A DNA stretch of 64,000 nt from Latrodectus hesperus (Eukaryota; Arthropoda; Arachnida; Araneae; Theridiidae): positions 1,468,839 through 1,532,838 of the forward strand of contig CM075852.1 of NCBI GenBank assembly GCA_037975125.1, given 5' to 3'. Shown in pieces: positions 16,701-26,639 of this stretch. A program made the position numbers and the translations under genes. Numbering within the stretch: position 1 is the stretch's first letter; every line of letters begins with the position of its first letter. The notes below the pieces were generated by a model. That model was not told where the DNA came from, ran no database searches, and worked only from the letters and a program-made list of their open reading frames with translations.

Positions 16701-19700
16701 ATTTCTACAAATAAAATTGTCACTTCATACTTTTTGATTTATAATTATTCATTATGAGTTCTCAAGGAATTTCATAAAACCAACATAACATTATTTAAAT
16801 TAAAATTATCTTAAATAAAAATTAAGACTATATAGCAGATTTGCATACCATGAAATAATTTCTAAAACATTTTGATCATTTATTATTTAAAAGTTTTATT
16901 CTAAATTATTTTTTCTTTCTTACAAAACATTATGTGATTGAAACATTACAGTAATTGAAGAAATATTATATATTTTAAATTACTCTTATTACTGAAACAA
17001 ATTTTAAAAAATAATAAGAAAAAATCTTAAAATGTTATAAAAATACCTTAGTGTCAAAAACACTGTCAAAAGTGCCAACAAAAAGTGAAGACAATCCTTT
17101 TGTGCCATAACCTTTTCTTTGCTGAAGAATAAAATAAGGATTTGCTCTTTGACAAACCCTGAAAATATATAAATATAAGTACTATATAAAAATACATTAT
17201 AGATTAGATATAGACAATATCAGTTCAGATAGGGGGAAAAAAACTTATTGTCATAGTCTCAGATATTTTGGAATTTCATATGTATTAAAATTCAAGAAAA
17301 AGGAAGATTTTATACATTTTGGTTTTATTAATAAAATTCCTTGTCAGAAATATTGTTTAATGATTATAACTCAGGCACTATTTCACAGAAGATTTTTTGG
17401 TATTATTTAAAACAGTTTATCATGAGGAAAGTTCAAATATTTTGCTGCTATTTATTTGATTGAAAATTTTTTTTTATTAAAACTATATAGTCTGTTAGAG
17501 AAAAAAGTGCCTATATTCATTTGTTATAGCTTTTGAAACTTATTTTCAAAAAATCAAAAATCATTTTTTTTAAACACTACAAATTAATTTTTTTTTTAAT
17601 TTTTAGACAGCTGATTATAGTTTTCTTGTTCTGAAAATATAAAAAACTATGTTCCCTGGAAAGAAGTTTCTGCTTTTAAATTCAAAAGATTTTACAAACA
17701 ATTCAAAATTTTATTATTGCACACTTACAATATAAATCTCATAAAATCAAAACTTAGTTACATGTAACATGTTACATTAACTATTAATGAAATAACAAAT
17801 AGATTTTGAAACATGTTAAATCTGCCAAATATATAAGTTCTGTAACATGTAATAGGTTTTACACTGCTCTCTATATAGATTGAGAATCTAAGTTTTCAGT
17901 TTAATATGACAATTCATATAAGAGATCTGGATTGACAAATGAAATTTCTCTTTAAATTTTACAGAGTAAAATTTCCTCTTCTTCATCTTAAAAATATAAG
18001 CAATGCAGCTTATTGAACATTTAAACCACTTATGTCTTTTAAATTGCTTGCACAGGAATAATTAAGTTTCACTATTTTTTATTCTACTAGCAAAATTCTT
18101 TAACTTTCTTTTTTAGAAATAGTATGAGGGCCGTTGGTCAACACTGATTAATCACAGCTGACTAACAGACTAGGCACAGGAAAGTATGCTGACTCAACAA
18201 CCAAATATGATCAAACTGTTGATTCCCAGTTTTCAAAAGTGAAGTTATATTAAATTAGAAGGAATATATCATGAAATGATGCATTAACAAATCTTTTATA
18301 ACATTGCAAGATCACTTGCATGGCTAAAGGCATTGTATATTCCTTCTCTATTAACATAAGTAACTTACATTTCATAACAAATATATAATCGAAAATTTTT
18401 AAGTGATTACTACCATCAACAAAAATTAACCTTCTCTAATAGTGATTGCAGTTATTGAATTTTATCTTATCTTAGTTATTGACAAAATTACACATACTAG
18501 GTCATGAACTTTGACACCAGATGTAAAACTTGTAATCTTGTTTTGAAAATGGTTAAAAAAAAAGTGCTTCATTATAACTCAAGTGATACTCTTATACTTT
18601 CTGTGGCCAAAATACAGATAATTCATAGTAGAATTATAATGACACACCATAATATGCATAAGTCTATCTTTTTACTTCTACAATATACTGCAATTTTATT
18701 TTTTAAAATAATTGAAATGTTATTGTTGCAGTTCATTTCCAAGGTTCTTCAATGAAAGTGTCAATGATAACAGATTTCTAAATGAGTTGATTTTCCTTTC
18801 CCATGTTACATTAGTAACTTTAAAAGGATTAATATATTTTACGAGACAAATTTTTGTAGGAAAATCTAAGTTTTACAAGGCATTCAATCCATTTTTAAAT
18901 TAAATAGTTACTTCATTTTTAAAATCACTATTTGCAAAACAATTCACATGTCTATTTAAGATATTATATATCACATCTACAAATGAGTTCCCATGAAAAT
19001 TCAAAATTGTACAACAAATAAAGACATCTCTAAGTGAGTAAGAAATCATCCACTTAAATTGCAGTGCATAAAAATTTGATTTTCCATATTAATACAATAT
19101 TTTGTGATGTAAATGATCAAATGCCTAATTTAAATTATCATAAAAAAAGTAATTTCTCAATTCTTGTTTAAGTAAATGTTCCATCTTCCACTGTATTTTA
19201 ATATTCATCCTTTAAATCTATTCAATTTCTTTATGAACATACTTTGTACATATATTTTGATATTTATACATAAAAGAAATAAAAGTAAAATAAGGTAGAG
19301 TCCATTTATTTTAAATAAGAAATCAAATATTAATTTTGATATTTTAAACAATATCCATCTTCCTTGATTTCAAACTAAATTTATTTAGCTTTGAGCCAAG
19401 CAATTCAAATGATTTCCCTACTTATAATATTTTACAAAATAAATTTTCTAACAATTAATAATTTTTTTGTGGTAACCTAATTTTCAAAGTTTGTGAGAAC
19501 CCTGAAAATGGTATATAGGGAAATATTGGTTTCCCATTTAATATTGAAATTTATTCAAATTTATCAACTGACTTAAACTAAGATAAATTTAATAAATAAG
19601 CTTAAAAGCTTTTGATTTTGCGTATAACAGCATATTAAAATAGATATATAAATTATCAATGCGCAGTTTTAGAAGAAAATTCTTAAATGACTGAACCATT

Positions 19701-19874
19701 TATTGGGTAAATTTTTCGATTTAAAAATAATTTTAAACATTGAACTTCAATAACAAAACTAAAATTGAATATACAATAATTTTATAAATGTATTATCATT
19801 AAAAATAAAGAAAAATAATTATCTGCATACCACAGAGACTTTGCTAAAGTTACTTCTTGTGGTTTCACCCACAT
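1..19874 (-). CDS. TBC1D9: TBC1D9/TBC1D8-family Rab GTPase-activating protein, N-terminal 400 codons (12 exons, runs off left edge)
   Basis: Exons in transcript order: 19831-19874, 17047-17158, 11141-11192, 10963-11043, 10706-10879, 5909-6042, 5738-5803, 5399-5475, 5127-5252, 3279-3411, 1810-1920, 325-414. All introns are GT-AG, phases agree and there is no internal stop; the sum is 1,200 nt. The start [15 protein letters not shown] matches the conserved opening of vertebrate TBC1D9 proteins and decides the ATG at 19874. Residues about 140-245 form the first GRAM domain and about 290-390 the second, separated by a [11 protein letters not shown] linker typical of the family. The TBC catalytic domain and EF-hand region (family total about 1,100-1,260 aa) must lie left of position 1. 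Family members are Rab GAPs acting on membranes, with GRAM domains as lipid/protein-binding modules. TBC1D9 fits slightly better than TBC1D8 at the linker, but arthropods may have one gene for the whole subfamily. The last donor (CAT|GTGTAA at 325/324) is the weakest splice site. Confidence 0.93.
1702..1735. repeat. (TA)n microsatellite
   Basis: Uninterrupted AT/TA dinucleotide tract of about 34 bp in the intron just downstream (minus strand) of exon 11 of the TBC1D9-like gene. Confidence 0.95.
1810..3411 (-). CDS. TBC1D9: TBC1D9-like exons 10-11: second GRAM domain
   Basis: Exon 10 (3279-3411) encodes [20 protein letters not shown] followed by [20 protein letters not shown], the signature of the second GRAM domain in TBC1D8/9 proteins (FRLP-EKLDG, TLWTPFN). 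Exon 11 (1810-1920) continues [14 protein letters not shown] and ends ALLITTKDK. Exon 12 (325-414) adds [20 protein letters not shown], the helix that closes the domain. A (TA)n tract of 34 bp sits just below exon 11. Exon 9 (5127-5252) supplies the inter-GRAM linker. Confidence 0.93.
5399..10879 (-). CDS. TBC1D9: TBC1D9-like exons 5-8: first GRAM domain
   Basis: Exon 5 (10706-10879) encodes [13 protein letters not shown] and then the GRAM entry [11 protein letters not shown]. Exon 6 (5909-6042) carries the core strands: [20 protein letters not shown], then VNHMCF and [10 protein letters not shown]. Exon 7 (5738-5803) gives [16 protein letters not shown] and exon 8 (5399-5475) gives [20 protein letters not shown]. 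Together they rebuild one GRAM domain and its trailing helix, residues about 140-246. Exon 5 uses a GTGAGC donor at 10705 rather than the nearer GTAAAT at 10712: only GTGAGC keeps phase with exon 6 and yields the conserved LVNYYSC. Exons 5 and 6 are 4.7 kb apart. Confidence 0.93.
6043..10705 (-). other. TBC1D9: TBC1D9-like intron 5 (4.7 kb)
   Basis: Low-complexity AT-rich intron. A stretch at about 9,460-10,460 is less A/T-skewed than its surroundings and may be a decayed repeat, but no coding motif could be identified. A short tandem duplication (about 15-bp unit, ATAACTGAGTTATTA) lies at 8729-8759. An open frame at 7566-7802 has no recognisable similarity and is probably chance. Confidence 0.6.
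11193..17046 (-). other. TBC1D9: TBC1D9-like intron 2 (5.9 kb)
   Basis: Long AT-rich intron between coding exons 2 and 3. The only structure seen is a decayed tandem repeat (listed separately at 11,780-12,320). Overlapping open frames on both strands at 12,400-12,711 show no protein similarity I recognise. No RNA gene or intact mobile element was seen. Confidence 0.6.
11780..12320. repeat. Decayed tandem repeat, four copies of an AAATC-TTTT-AAAAAT motif
   Basis: Four related segments recur at about 11795, 11961, 12150 and 12277, each with TTAAATT/TAATTAAAATC, then TTTT, then ATAAAAAT. The last three are preceded by related GC-richer strings such as GCCCCTGCTCTG, GCCACTGCCTGG and GCACTGCCCGG. 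Spacing is irregular (about 166, 189 and 127 bp), so it is an old, diverged array inside intron 2 of the TBC1D9-like gene. Confidence 0.55.
17047..19874 (-). CDS. TBC1D9: TBC1D9-like exons 1-2: conserved N-terminal segment
   Basis: Exon 1 (19831-19874) encodes 14 codons plus two bases; exon 2 (17047-17158) completes a Trp codon and continues [18 protein letters not shown] and [15 protein letters not shown]. The [12 protein letters not shown] block and the VGTLD-like motif are diagnostic of the TBC1D8/9 family, ahead of the GRAM domains. Splice signals are clean (donors GTATGC and GTATTT, acceptor TTTTCAG). The intron between them is about 2.7 kb and the following one about 5.9 kb, so the 5-prime half of the gene is mostly intron, as is common in large arachnid-type genomes. 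Confidence 0.93.
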
Positions 19875-19877
19875 CGT

Positions 19878-19886
19878 TTATATCAT
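19878..19886 (-). promoter_or_regulatory. Minimal upstream ORF (ATG-ATA-TAA) in front of the TBC1D9-like start
   Basis: On the minus strand an ATG at 19886 is followed by ATA and TAA, and one codon later (ACG) by the main ATG, in the same frame. A two-codon uORF ending 3 nt before the start could reduce or gate initiation, provided the mRNA begins upstream of it. The 5-prime end of the transcript is not visible here. Confidence 0.35.
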
Positions 19887-20408
19887 ACTAAAACTTAATA
19901 GAACGGACTACTCCTGACATCGACACAGAAAATTATATATTTACACTAATGTTTACAAATTTCAAGTCTAAGACATAATTTAACCAATGCCAGATCCAAA
20001 AACCGCAAATTAACAGAAAATCTTACATTTTATTTATGAATGGTAATTTCTGAGTAGTGGTGGCAAATAAACGTACTGCAGATAACGAAAGAGTTTTGAA
20101 AATTTGTTTTCATCAATTTTTTAATATAAAACATTTTATGCTATTTATGTTTCATTAGAAACAGCTTATTTCATTAATTTTAAAAGTGACAATATTGTGA
20201 GTTAAAATCTTGGAGAAATAAATATTACATTTCTGTAGGATATATTATTGTGATCTCTTAATTCTTCGTCACTATTTTGAATCAAAAAGATAAATACACA
20301 AAGATAAATCGTGTAATTATATTTTTCACTTTATGTATATTGTTGTATTTTGTGTATTGTATTTTGTATATTGCAACCTTAATATTGTTGATGAGGAGAA
20401 TTTATATA
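19887..20408. other. 5-prime flank of the TBC1D9-like gene
   Basis: AT-rich sequence upstream (minus strand) of the start codon; it must contain 5-prime UTR and promoter, but no TATA box or initiator can be singled out. A run of TGTATTTTGTGTATTG-like short repeats lies at about 20,335-20,385. Confidence 0.4.
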
Positions 20409-20530
20409 GGCACAGATGCCGTATAATCCAGGATGCCAAATTCTGAGTTTTTTGATTTTTTTGGCAGATTTTCTTGATTATCTGGCAAGCTGGTTTACAG
20501 ATGGAGATCTATCGAGTAGCTGCAATAACA
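20409..20530 (+). mobile_element. Partial copy of the GGCACAG-ended MITE
   Basis: Begins GGCACAGATGCCGTATAATC and continues through a TTTGGCAGATTTTC and ATCTGGCAAGCTGG block to ATGGAGATCTAT. This matches one end of the MITE copies at 30,879-31,134 and 33,387-33,641 (the latter in reverse complement). The opposite terminal repeat was not found, so this copy is truncated. Confidence 0.7.
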
Positions 20531-21699
20531 AAAGAGATAGCAGATATTAATGTTTCCAATTGTTTGGCACAGAAGTGTTACATGTGAAATCTGGAAGAAA
20601 TATGGGTTCTTTTAGGTACTTAAAAAGAACATTTAGGATTAAAATAATTAAATATTAATATCAACTCTATGAATAAATTTTTTAAATTTTAATTTAGAAA
20701 TACAAATTTTTTAAAATTATATTCGTAGTTTGTCTGAATTTTAGACACGATAAAGAAGTTAATTTCAATTATATGGGTTTAAATGAATAGCAAACCTAAA
20801 TAAATTTCAAAATTAAATCAGAAATTTCGATAATAATTGTTACCGTTTTCCAATGTGTGTACTCATTTTAGAATGCTTTGAATAGAGCGTAGAGGATATT
20901 TTACAAACAAAAGCCGTACTCACGCATTAAAATGAAGGAAGCCTGAAACTTTCAGTTAAATGAAACTTTATATTTTCTTTTATTTTATGAATTTACATTA
21001 TGAATAAAAGTTCAATAGCAATAAATTAAATGGGTTATTTAGAAATCACTATAAATAGTCAATTTCTAACCCACGATGTTTTTATTTAGATAGAAGTAAA
21101 CAAAAAATCGAAAATTTTTAATTCTTGAAGATTTGCATTTTTCTACTTCGTATTTCAGTAACTATTACAATGTAAGCCTTAAAAAATGATAAGAAATAAT
21201 TAAAACATCTTTCTCATATCGAAATTAATATCAAAACTTATATTTATATAGTATAAACTTTAGAGGCATCTTTTTTTCTAACTGTAAAATATCAAATAAC
21301 CAGTAACACTATAAAACATAACCAGTAACATATAAAACATATCCATATTTATAGCTGATTATAAGATTGAAGTCAATAACTGTGACGTACTCCGCATAAT
21401 CTAATATTAGTGCTAAAGCTGATTAATCTATAAAATTTATTTCGGTTTTTTTAAAGTATGAGTCATAAAAACTTATTTTTCTTTCGATTTAAATTTATGG
21501 TAATACAACTAAATATATTGTTTAAATATTTCAAATGATTTGTGTGAATTCCTATAAGACACTACAATATATTTTTAACATTTTACTTGTGCAAGACTCT
21601 GAATAATGATTTAAATTATGATGATTAAGTTAAGAAAATGACGTCAGTATTGGAAATTACATCGGTAACGAATAATTTATTTGTACTAATTATTTATTT
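20531..21699. other. Intergenic AT-rich spacer
   Basis: Between the divergent TBC1D9-like and DUF4806 genes. Nothing beyond AT-rich sequence was seen; there is a small direct repeat of an AACCAGTAACA-TATAAAACATA motif at about 21,298-21,340. Confidence 0.5.
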
Positions 21700-22083
21700 A
21701 TCACAGCCCTAGTAGCAGAGGCTGAGTGGTACTACAGTGGCCATTTACCGGTTTCATTGGTATCTCACTTGACACCGGATTTTTTCACCGGTGCGTACCC
21801 ATTAACTTACACATGACACGGTCACTGTATTTTCTACCGCCTATTCTGAACGACACCGTCGTCGGCCACTGATAGAGTGGTCGCTGGTCGTCGGCTGCAG
21901 CATTTACCATTGAGATTGAAGGAAAGTAAAATCATGCGCAGACTTATTAATAGTTCTACGCGTGCGTGGCGGGCATATTTAAAATCCATTGTTTACTTTA
22001 ATTTTCTCTGTATATTTATTTCCACTGGGTAGTTAGCTATTCTTAATTGTCTTACGAGGAATTATATTTTACAGAATTTATTG
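21700..22083 (+). promoter_or_regulatory. CpG-containing promoter and probable 5-prime UTR exon of the DUF4806 gene
   Basis: A sharp local rise in G+C and CpG in otherwise AT-rich DNA. It has three ACCGG motifs within about 60 bp (21,745-21,805) and GTCGTCGG, GGTCGCTGGTCGTCGG and GCGTGCGTGGCGGGC strings. The block ends at a good donor (TTG|GTAAGTAC, 22083/22084), consistent with a non-coding first exon spliced to the ATG exon at 22,495. The region may also serve the divergent TBC1D9-like gene about 1.8 kb away. Transcription start not determined. Confidence 0.5.
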
Positions 22084-22494
22084 GTAAGTACTATCAGTTT
22101 TTTAAATAAACAACGAGTATATCCTTAAAATTAAATGTAATTCCAGTAATTAATTATGTCACATTATTATCAAGCTAATCATTGTATTTGTGCAATTAAG
22201 TTAGAATAAACATTGCAAACAGTCTATTTTAAATGATACAAAATAACTTTATTGTGAAATTATGCTTTAATTTGTTCATTGTTTTTGAAATTTATAAATA
22301 CCCATAATATCCATTAATAATCTACAATTATTATAACAATTAAAAATTTTTTAATGCATACTTGTATCGTACCGCATGGTAAAACATCCATAAAGTGTTA
22401 TGTTGACAATTTTTTTTGTGTATTTTTGGTATGTGTTATTTTTAATATGACTTTTTTTGTTTTTGTTTCTAAGATTAATATTTGAAGCTTGGAA

Positions 22495-25189
22495 ATGAAC
22501 AGGTTAGAATTTTCCTATAAATTAAACGATCAAAATATTTATTCCAGACGGAATAAATTTCTTAAAATCCAATCTAATGTAAAAAGACTAATGTAAAAAT
22601 CTAATGTAAAAGCTTTTATTAAACAGAGTAAAAAAGTATTGTTTTGAGTGTTACTATTTTATAACTGGAGAACTAAATTGTTGATTGGGTTACTTTGTCA
22701 TTCTCAGCAAAATTAGTAATAGATAAAATGTCTTTGAGACCTTAAAGATGATCAAATTCTATTTTTGATAAGAAAGTATTAAGTTATGTTTACAGAGTAA
22801 GTATAATTATCTTCATATACTTTATTTAATTCATATCTATTTTTTATAACCTTCTATAATCAAGGTGAGATTCATTGCAAGTTTACATTTAATGATAAAA
22901 TTCATATCAGCAAATGAAAATGGTGGTATATAAAATTTGGGAAATAATATGCAGTAATGATTTCTTGACTTGCATTCAAAATTATAGAAATTTTTGGAAG
23001 CATCTCTCAAAATTGTAAAGAGGTATTCCATTTTTGTTTTTGTAATCATTAGGGATCAACACTTCCAGTTTACTAAAACTTGAAACATGTAAAAATACTT
23101 TATTAAATATTTTAAAAATAGGTTCATTTAAAAAATATTAAATGGTTAATTAATTAATAAGATTTTTGAAACTTAATCATACTCTTCTATATATATATAT
23201 AATGCCTTGACAGGATTTTGCAAAAAGTTTGCATGTTACATATAAATATTGTGTTTTTCATAATTTTACCAAATATGTGAGCTTTAAAGTGAATCATTGT
23301 TTTTATATAATAAACTTTGATTAAAAGAATATAAAACAAAATTTTTTTAACAAATTGGTCAATAACAATCTATTTACAATTAAAAAACTACTTATCCTAA
23401 AAACAGAAACAGAATTTATTCATTAAATATTTTTCACATAGCTTTCAAGTTGTAGAATTCGTAGAGGAAACAGGTGATAAAAGTGTGGCAGTTGTCGCAT
23501 CTAATTGGATGGATGGAAATATGTGTTACTGGCCTCCTTATAAGACGCCTAACAGAATTAGGCGTGCTATTGAAGACTTTGAAGTTCCTAATGAAAATTG
23601 GATGAAGGTCTCATGTCGTTGCCTGTCATCTTGTGGTTTGTTATTATCTTGGTTTTATTAGCTATGATTTGTTCATACTTAAGTTAGTTATATTTTGTAA
23701 TTACTGTGTTCATCATAAATATTATTACAATTTTGAAAAATTCTGTGTATTTTTAAATTTCATTTAATAAGGAGATTAATAGTTTTTTTTCCTTGTAAGA
23801 TGTGGATTTTTTTAAGTTTAATTTTAATATTTATAAATTTTCTTTTTAGTAATAAAGTAATAATAAATTAGTAATAGAGTAATAAAGTTCTTATCCAAAA
23901 ATGAAAAAAGAAATGCCAGTTTCTTTGTTTTACTAGTTGATCAATGATAAATTTTAAGGAGTAAGCCAAAGCAATATATTAATATAAGTTATGATGCAAA
24001 TTTTGTAATATATATAACAAAATAATATACAAATATTATATTGAAGAAATATGTGTTGATCTATTTTTTGCAAAGAAAACTGTATTTAAATTTTTACTGT
24101 GATATGTTTTTTAGAAATAATTCTAGAAAGCTGATTTAGCTTTAAATTTTTCTGGAATTTTTTTCAACATAATTTAAATTTCCTAGCAATTTAAACCAAT
24201 TGAAATACAAAAAAATAAAGTTTAAAAACATTAAGTTTCTATATAAAAATATTTGACAGGTAAATTAGCTTTAACATGGATTTGGAAACTGGAACTTCAT
24301 TTGAATTTATTTTTCTGATATTTTGTTATTATTTTCAGATGACTATTTTGACTAATAAAGGTGGAACAAGTTCCAGTGATGTTATAAAAAGAATTCTGAT
24401 GGAACTGATGACAAACAAGTTGTCAAAACAATACAACTGGAAGGACAGTAGAGGTGTAAAGCATCCCTTTTCCACCCTTCAGAATGTTATGAATTTGATA
24501 ACAGGTTAGCATTTTGTTTTTAAACTTTCTAAAGCTAACTGCTTGTAGAAATAAATTTTAAAAGTAATATAGTGCAATATGAAAACATTAAATTCAAACG
24601 TAAAAGTTTATGAATTGAATTTAATCAAAATATTTCTAAATCATAATCACTGTAACAAATCATAAGAACATAATATTTCATGTTTCTGAAATAGTTTTAA
24701 TTGCATATTTTTATTATTCTAGGTTTAACGTATGTAATTTAAATTTATATTGTGTTTCTAACTTAAAATTGGGAAAAATTGTTATTTTCTATTTTCATTT
24801 ATGGATTACTTTTGTATTTTTTAAATGCCAAGTTTACCATTGGATCAAAATGTTGATTATAGTACATAAATTAAATTTAATAAATTTATTTTTTACCTAA
24901 ATTTAAATCCTAATTTTAATATTTTAACAACTTAAAATTTAATTTTTGTGATATTTCCATGTAATGTTAATAATATCAATTATAAAAATGTTAACATTAC
25001 TTTGTTTCTGATGTTACTTTATTTAACATTTATATGAGTAAAATTTGTTTATTTGTAGCTTCTACTTGCCACCATGTCAGCCGTATAACAGATATGGATG
25101 TACAGCAGGACATCAAGAAATGGCTGATGCGTGCTCCAGATAGAGATGGGGGGGCACTTGAAATGGGCTTTGGAAAAAGCCCAGTCTAA
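22495..25189 (+). CDS. DUF4806-domain protein, multi-exon, possibly disrupted
   Basis: Exons: 22495-22502 (ATGAACAG), 23442-23635, 24339-24504, 25059-25189. The tiny first exon joins in phase to give MNSFQVVEFVEE, which is how this family begins. Then come VAVVASNWM, CYWPPYKTPNRI and PNENWMKVSCRC, typical of the N-terminal module. Exon 3 gives IKRILMELMTNKLSKQYNW and exon 4 ITDMDVQQDIKKWLMRAPDR, the DUF4806 core, then TAA. The domain is common in arthropod genomes; its function is unknown to me. Oddity: the natural donor at 23635 (TGTG|GTTTGT) joined to the acceptor at 24338 reads DDYFD and then a stop, whereas exon 3 needs phase 0. Using AAG|GTCTCA at 23606 keeps the frame but loses nine conserved-looking residues. 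The gene is therefore mis-spliced in my model, lacks an exon, or is a pseudogene. Confidence 0.68.
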
Positions 25190-25209
25190 TGTTAATATGT
25201 TATAATAAT

Positions 25210-25215
25210 AATAAA
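25210..25215 (+). terminator. Poly(A) signal AATAAA of the DUF4806 gene
   Basis: AATAAA 21 nt after the stop codon at 25,187-25,189, followed by a T/G-rich stretch (TTTTGTTTTTGTG) as expected downstream of a cleavage site. Confidence 0.65.
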
Positions 25216-25543
25216 GATTTATCTTTTGTGAACATTTTGTTTTTGTGAATAAATTCATAAATATTGAAGTAGATAGTTTAACAAATATTAAAATAAAAAA
25301 TGCTGTAAAATAGGGACACTTTATCTGAATATATAACTGAATTTTTAATCTTATTACAATAATGTATTTAATGCACTTGTTACCAAAAATTTGTAACTCA
25401 TTTCTTTTATCACTTTTAGCTCTGCAAATATTGCTTTTAGAAATGTTCTAGAATATTCATATTTAAGTCAATTTTTCAACTATTAATAGAAAATATCAAT
25501 ATATATATATAAACCATTAAGCTAAGACCATAGAATCAAAGTT

Positions 25544-26185
25544 GTCTGTTCTATATTAAAATATAGAATCAATGTTTTATTTTAAATTTATCAAATGTAT
25601 CTAGTTGAGAATAATTTATACCTATTTTTACAAATATATTAAAATTAATTGAATTTGTATGATTTTAATTTCTAAAACTGAATCTATGCACACATGTTAA
25701 AATATATATCTTATAAAAGCAATAAAAAAATTTAGATTTTTTGCAGTTAAATTTCCAAAGTTAAATTTGCTAAGAAAACATTTTGAAAATCATAACAATA
25801 AACAATTTCTTAATTTATTTTTTCTAAAATTGGAAATTATTTTTTAAAATAAAATGTTAATGAATATTGTCTGTGTTCTATAATAAAATAATGAATCAAT
25901 GTTTTATTTTAAATTTATCAAATGTATCTAGTGTAGAAAGGTTCTATAAATAATTTATACCTATTGTTACAGATATATTGAAACTAATTGAATTTGTAGG
26001 ATTTTAATTTCTAAAACTGAATCTATGCACACATGTTAAAATATATATCTCACAAAAGCAATAAAAAATTTAGATATTTGCAATTAAATTTCCAGTGTAA
26101 AACTTGTTAAGAAAACATTAGGAAAATCAACCTGCTAATTTATTTTTTCTAAAACTGGGAATTATTTTAAAAAAATCTTAATATT
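25544..26185. repeat. Tandem duplication, two units offset by 326 bp
   Basis: Unit 1 (about 25544-25868) and unit 2 (25869-26185) share, in order: GTCTGT-TTCTATA, GAATCAATGTTTTATTTTAA, TTATCAAATGTATCTAG, TAATTTATACCTATT, AAACTGAATCTATGCACACA, TGTTAAAATATATATCT and TTTATTTTTTCTAAAA. They differ by scattered substitutions and small indels, including an 11-12 bp insertion in unit 2. No coding potential; this is an old local duplication downstream of the DUF4806 gene. Confidence 0.85.
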
Positions 26186-26491
26186 GTCATTTATTTGATT
26201 TTTCATAACAGTGAAAAACATTAAAGCAAATCTATAAAACTGAAATTATTGAAAGTTAATTTTGTGTCCTGCAATGAAAACTTGAAAATACTGAAATGTC
26301 CTATAGTGAAAAAATATTAGATATTGGGTAAAATACATTTCATATTAATGTCACTTACATAACTGTGCTATATAAATTATTACATTTTGAATTTATAAGT
26401 ATTAAAAAATCCTTTAACACAAATATTTTTTATCACTTAAAACACTTATAAATATTTAAAATAAGTTTTCCTAAATATTGTCAGGCTTATC
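26186..26491. other. Intergenic AT-rich spacer
   Basis: Between the tandem duplication and the hairpin-ended repeat. No feature seen. Confidence 0.5.
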
Positions 26492-26536
26492 AAAAATACA
26501 CTATTGTTAAATTATTTTTAACGATAGTGTATTTTT
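26492..26536. repeat. 20-bp inverted repeat with 5-nt loop
   Basis: AAAAATACACTATTGTTAAA, loop TTATT, then TTTAACGATAGTGTATTTTT. The arms pair over 20 bp with one mismatch that would be a G-U in RNA. It sits at the apparent 3-prime end (minus strand) of the repeat element at 26,537-27,600, so it may be that element's terminal hairpin. Confidence 0.8.
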
Positions 26537-26639
26537 TATATTTAAGCCGGAAAACAGCACAGGTACAAGAGTAGAATACAAAATTGAATGGCAAATATCA
26601 TCGATGCACTCACTCCCTTTTCATCGAATTTTAAAAAAG

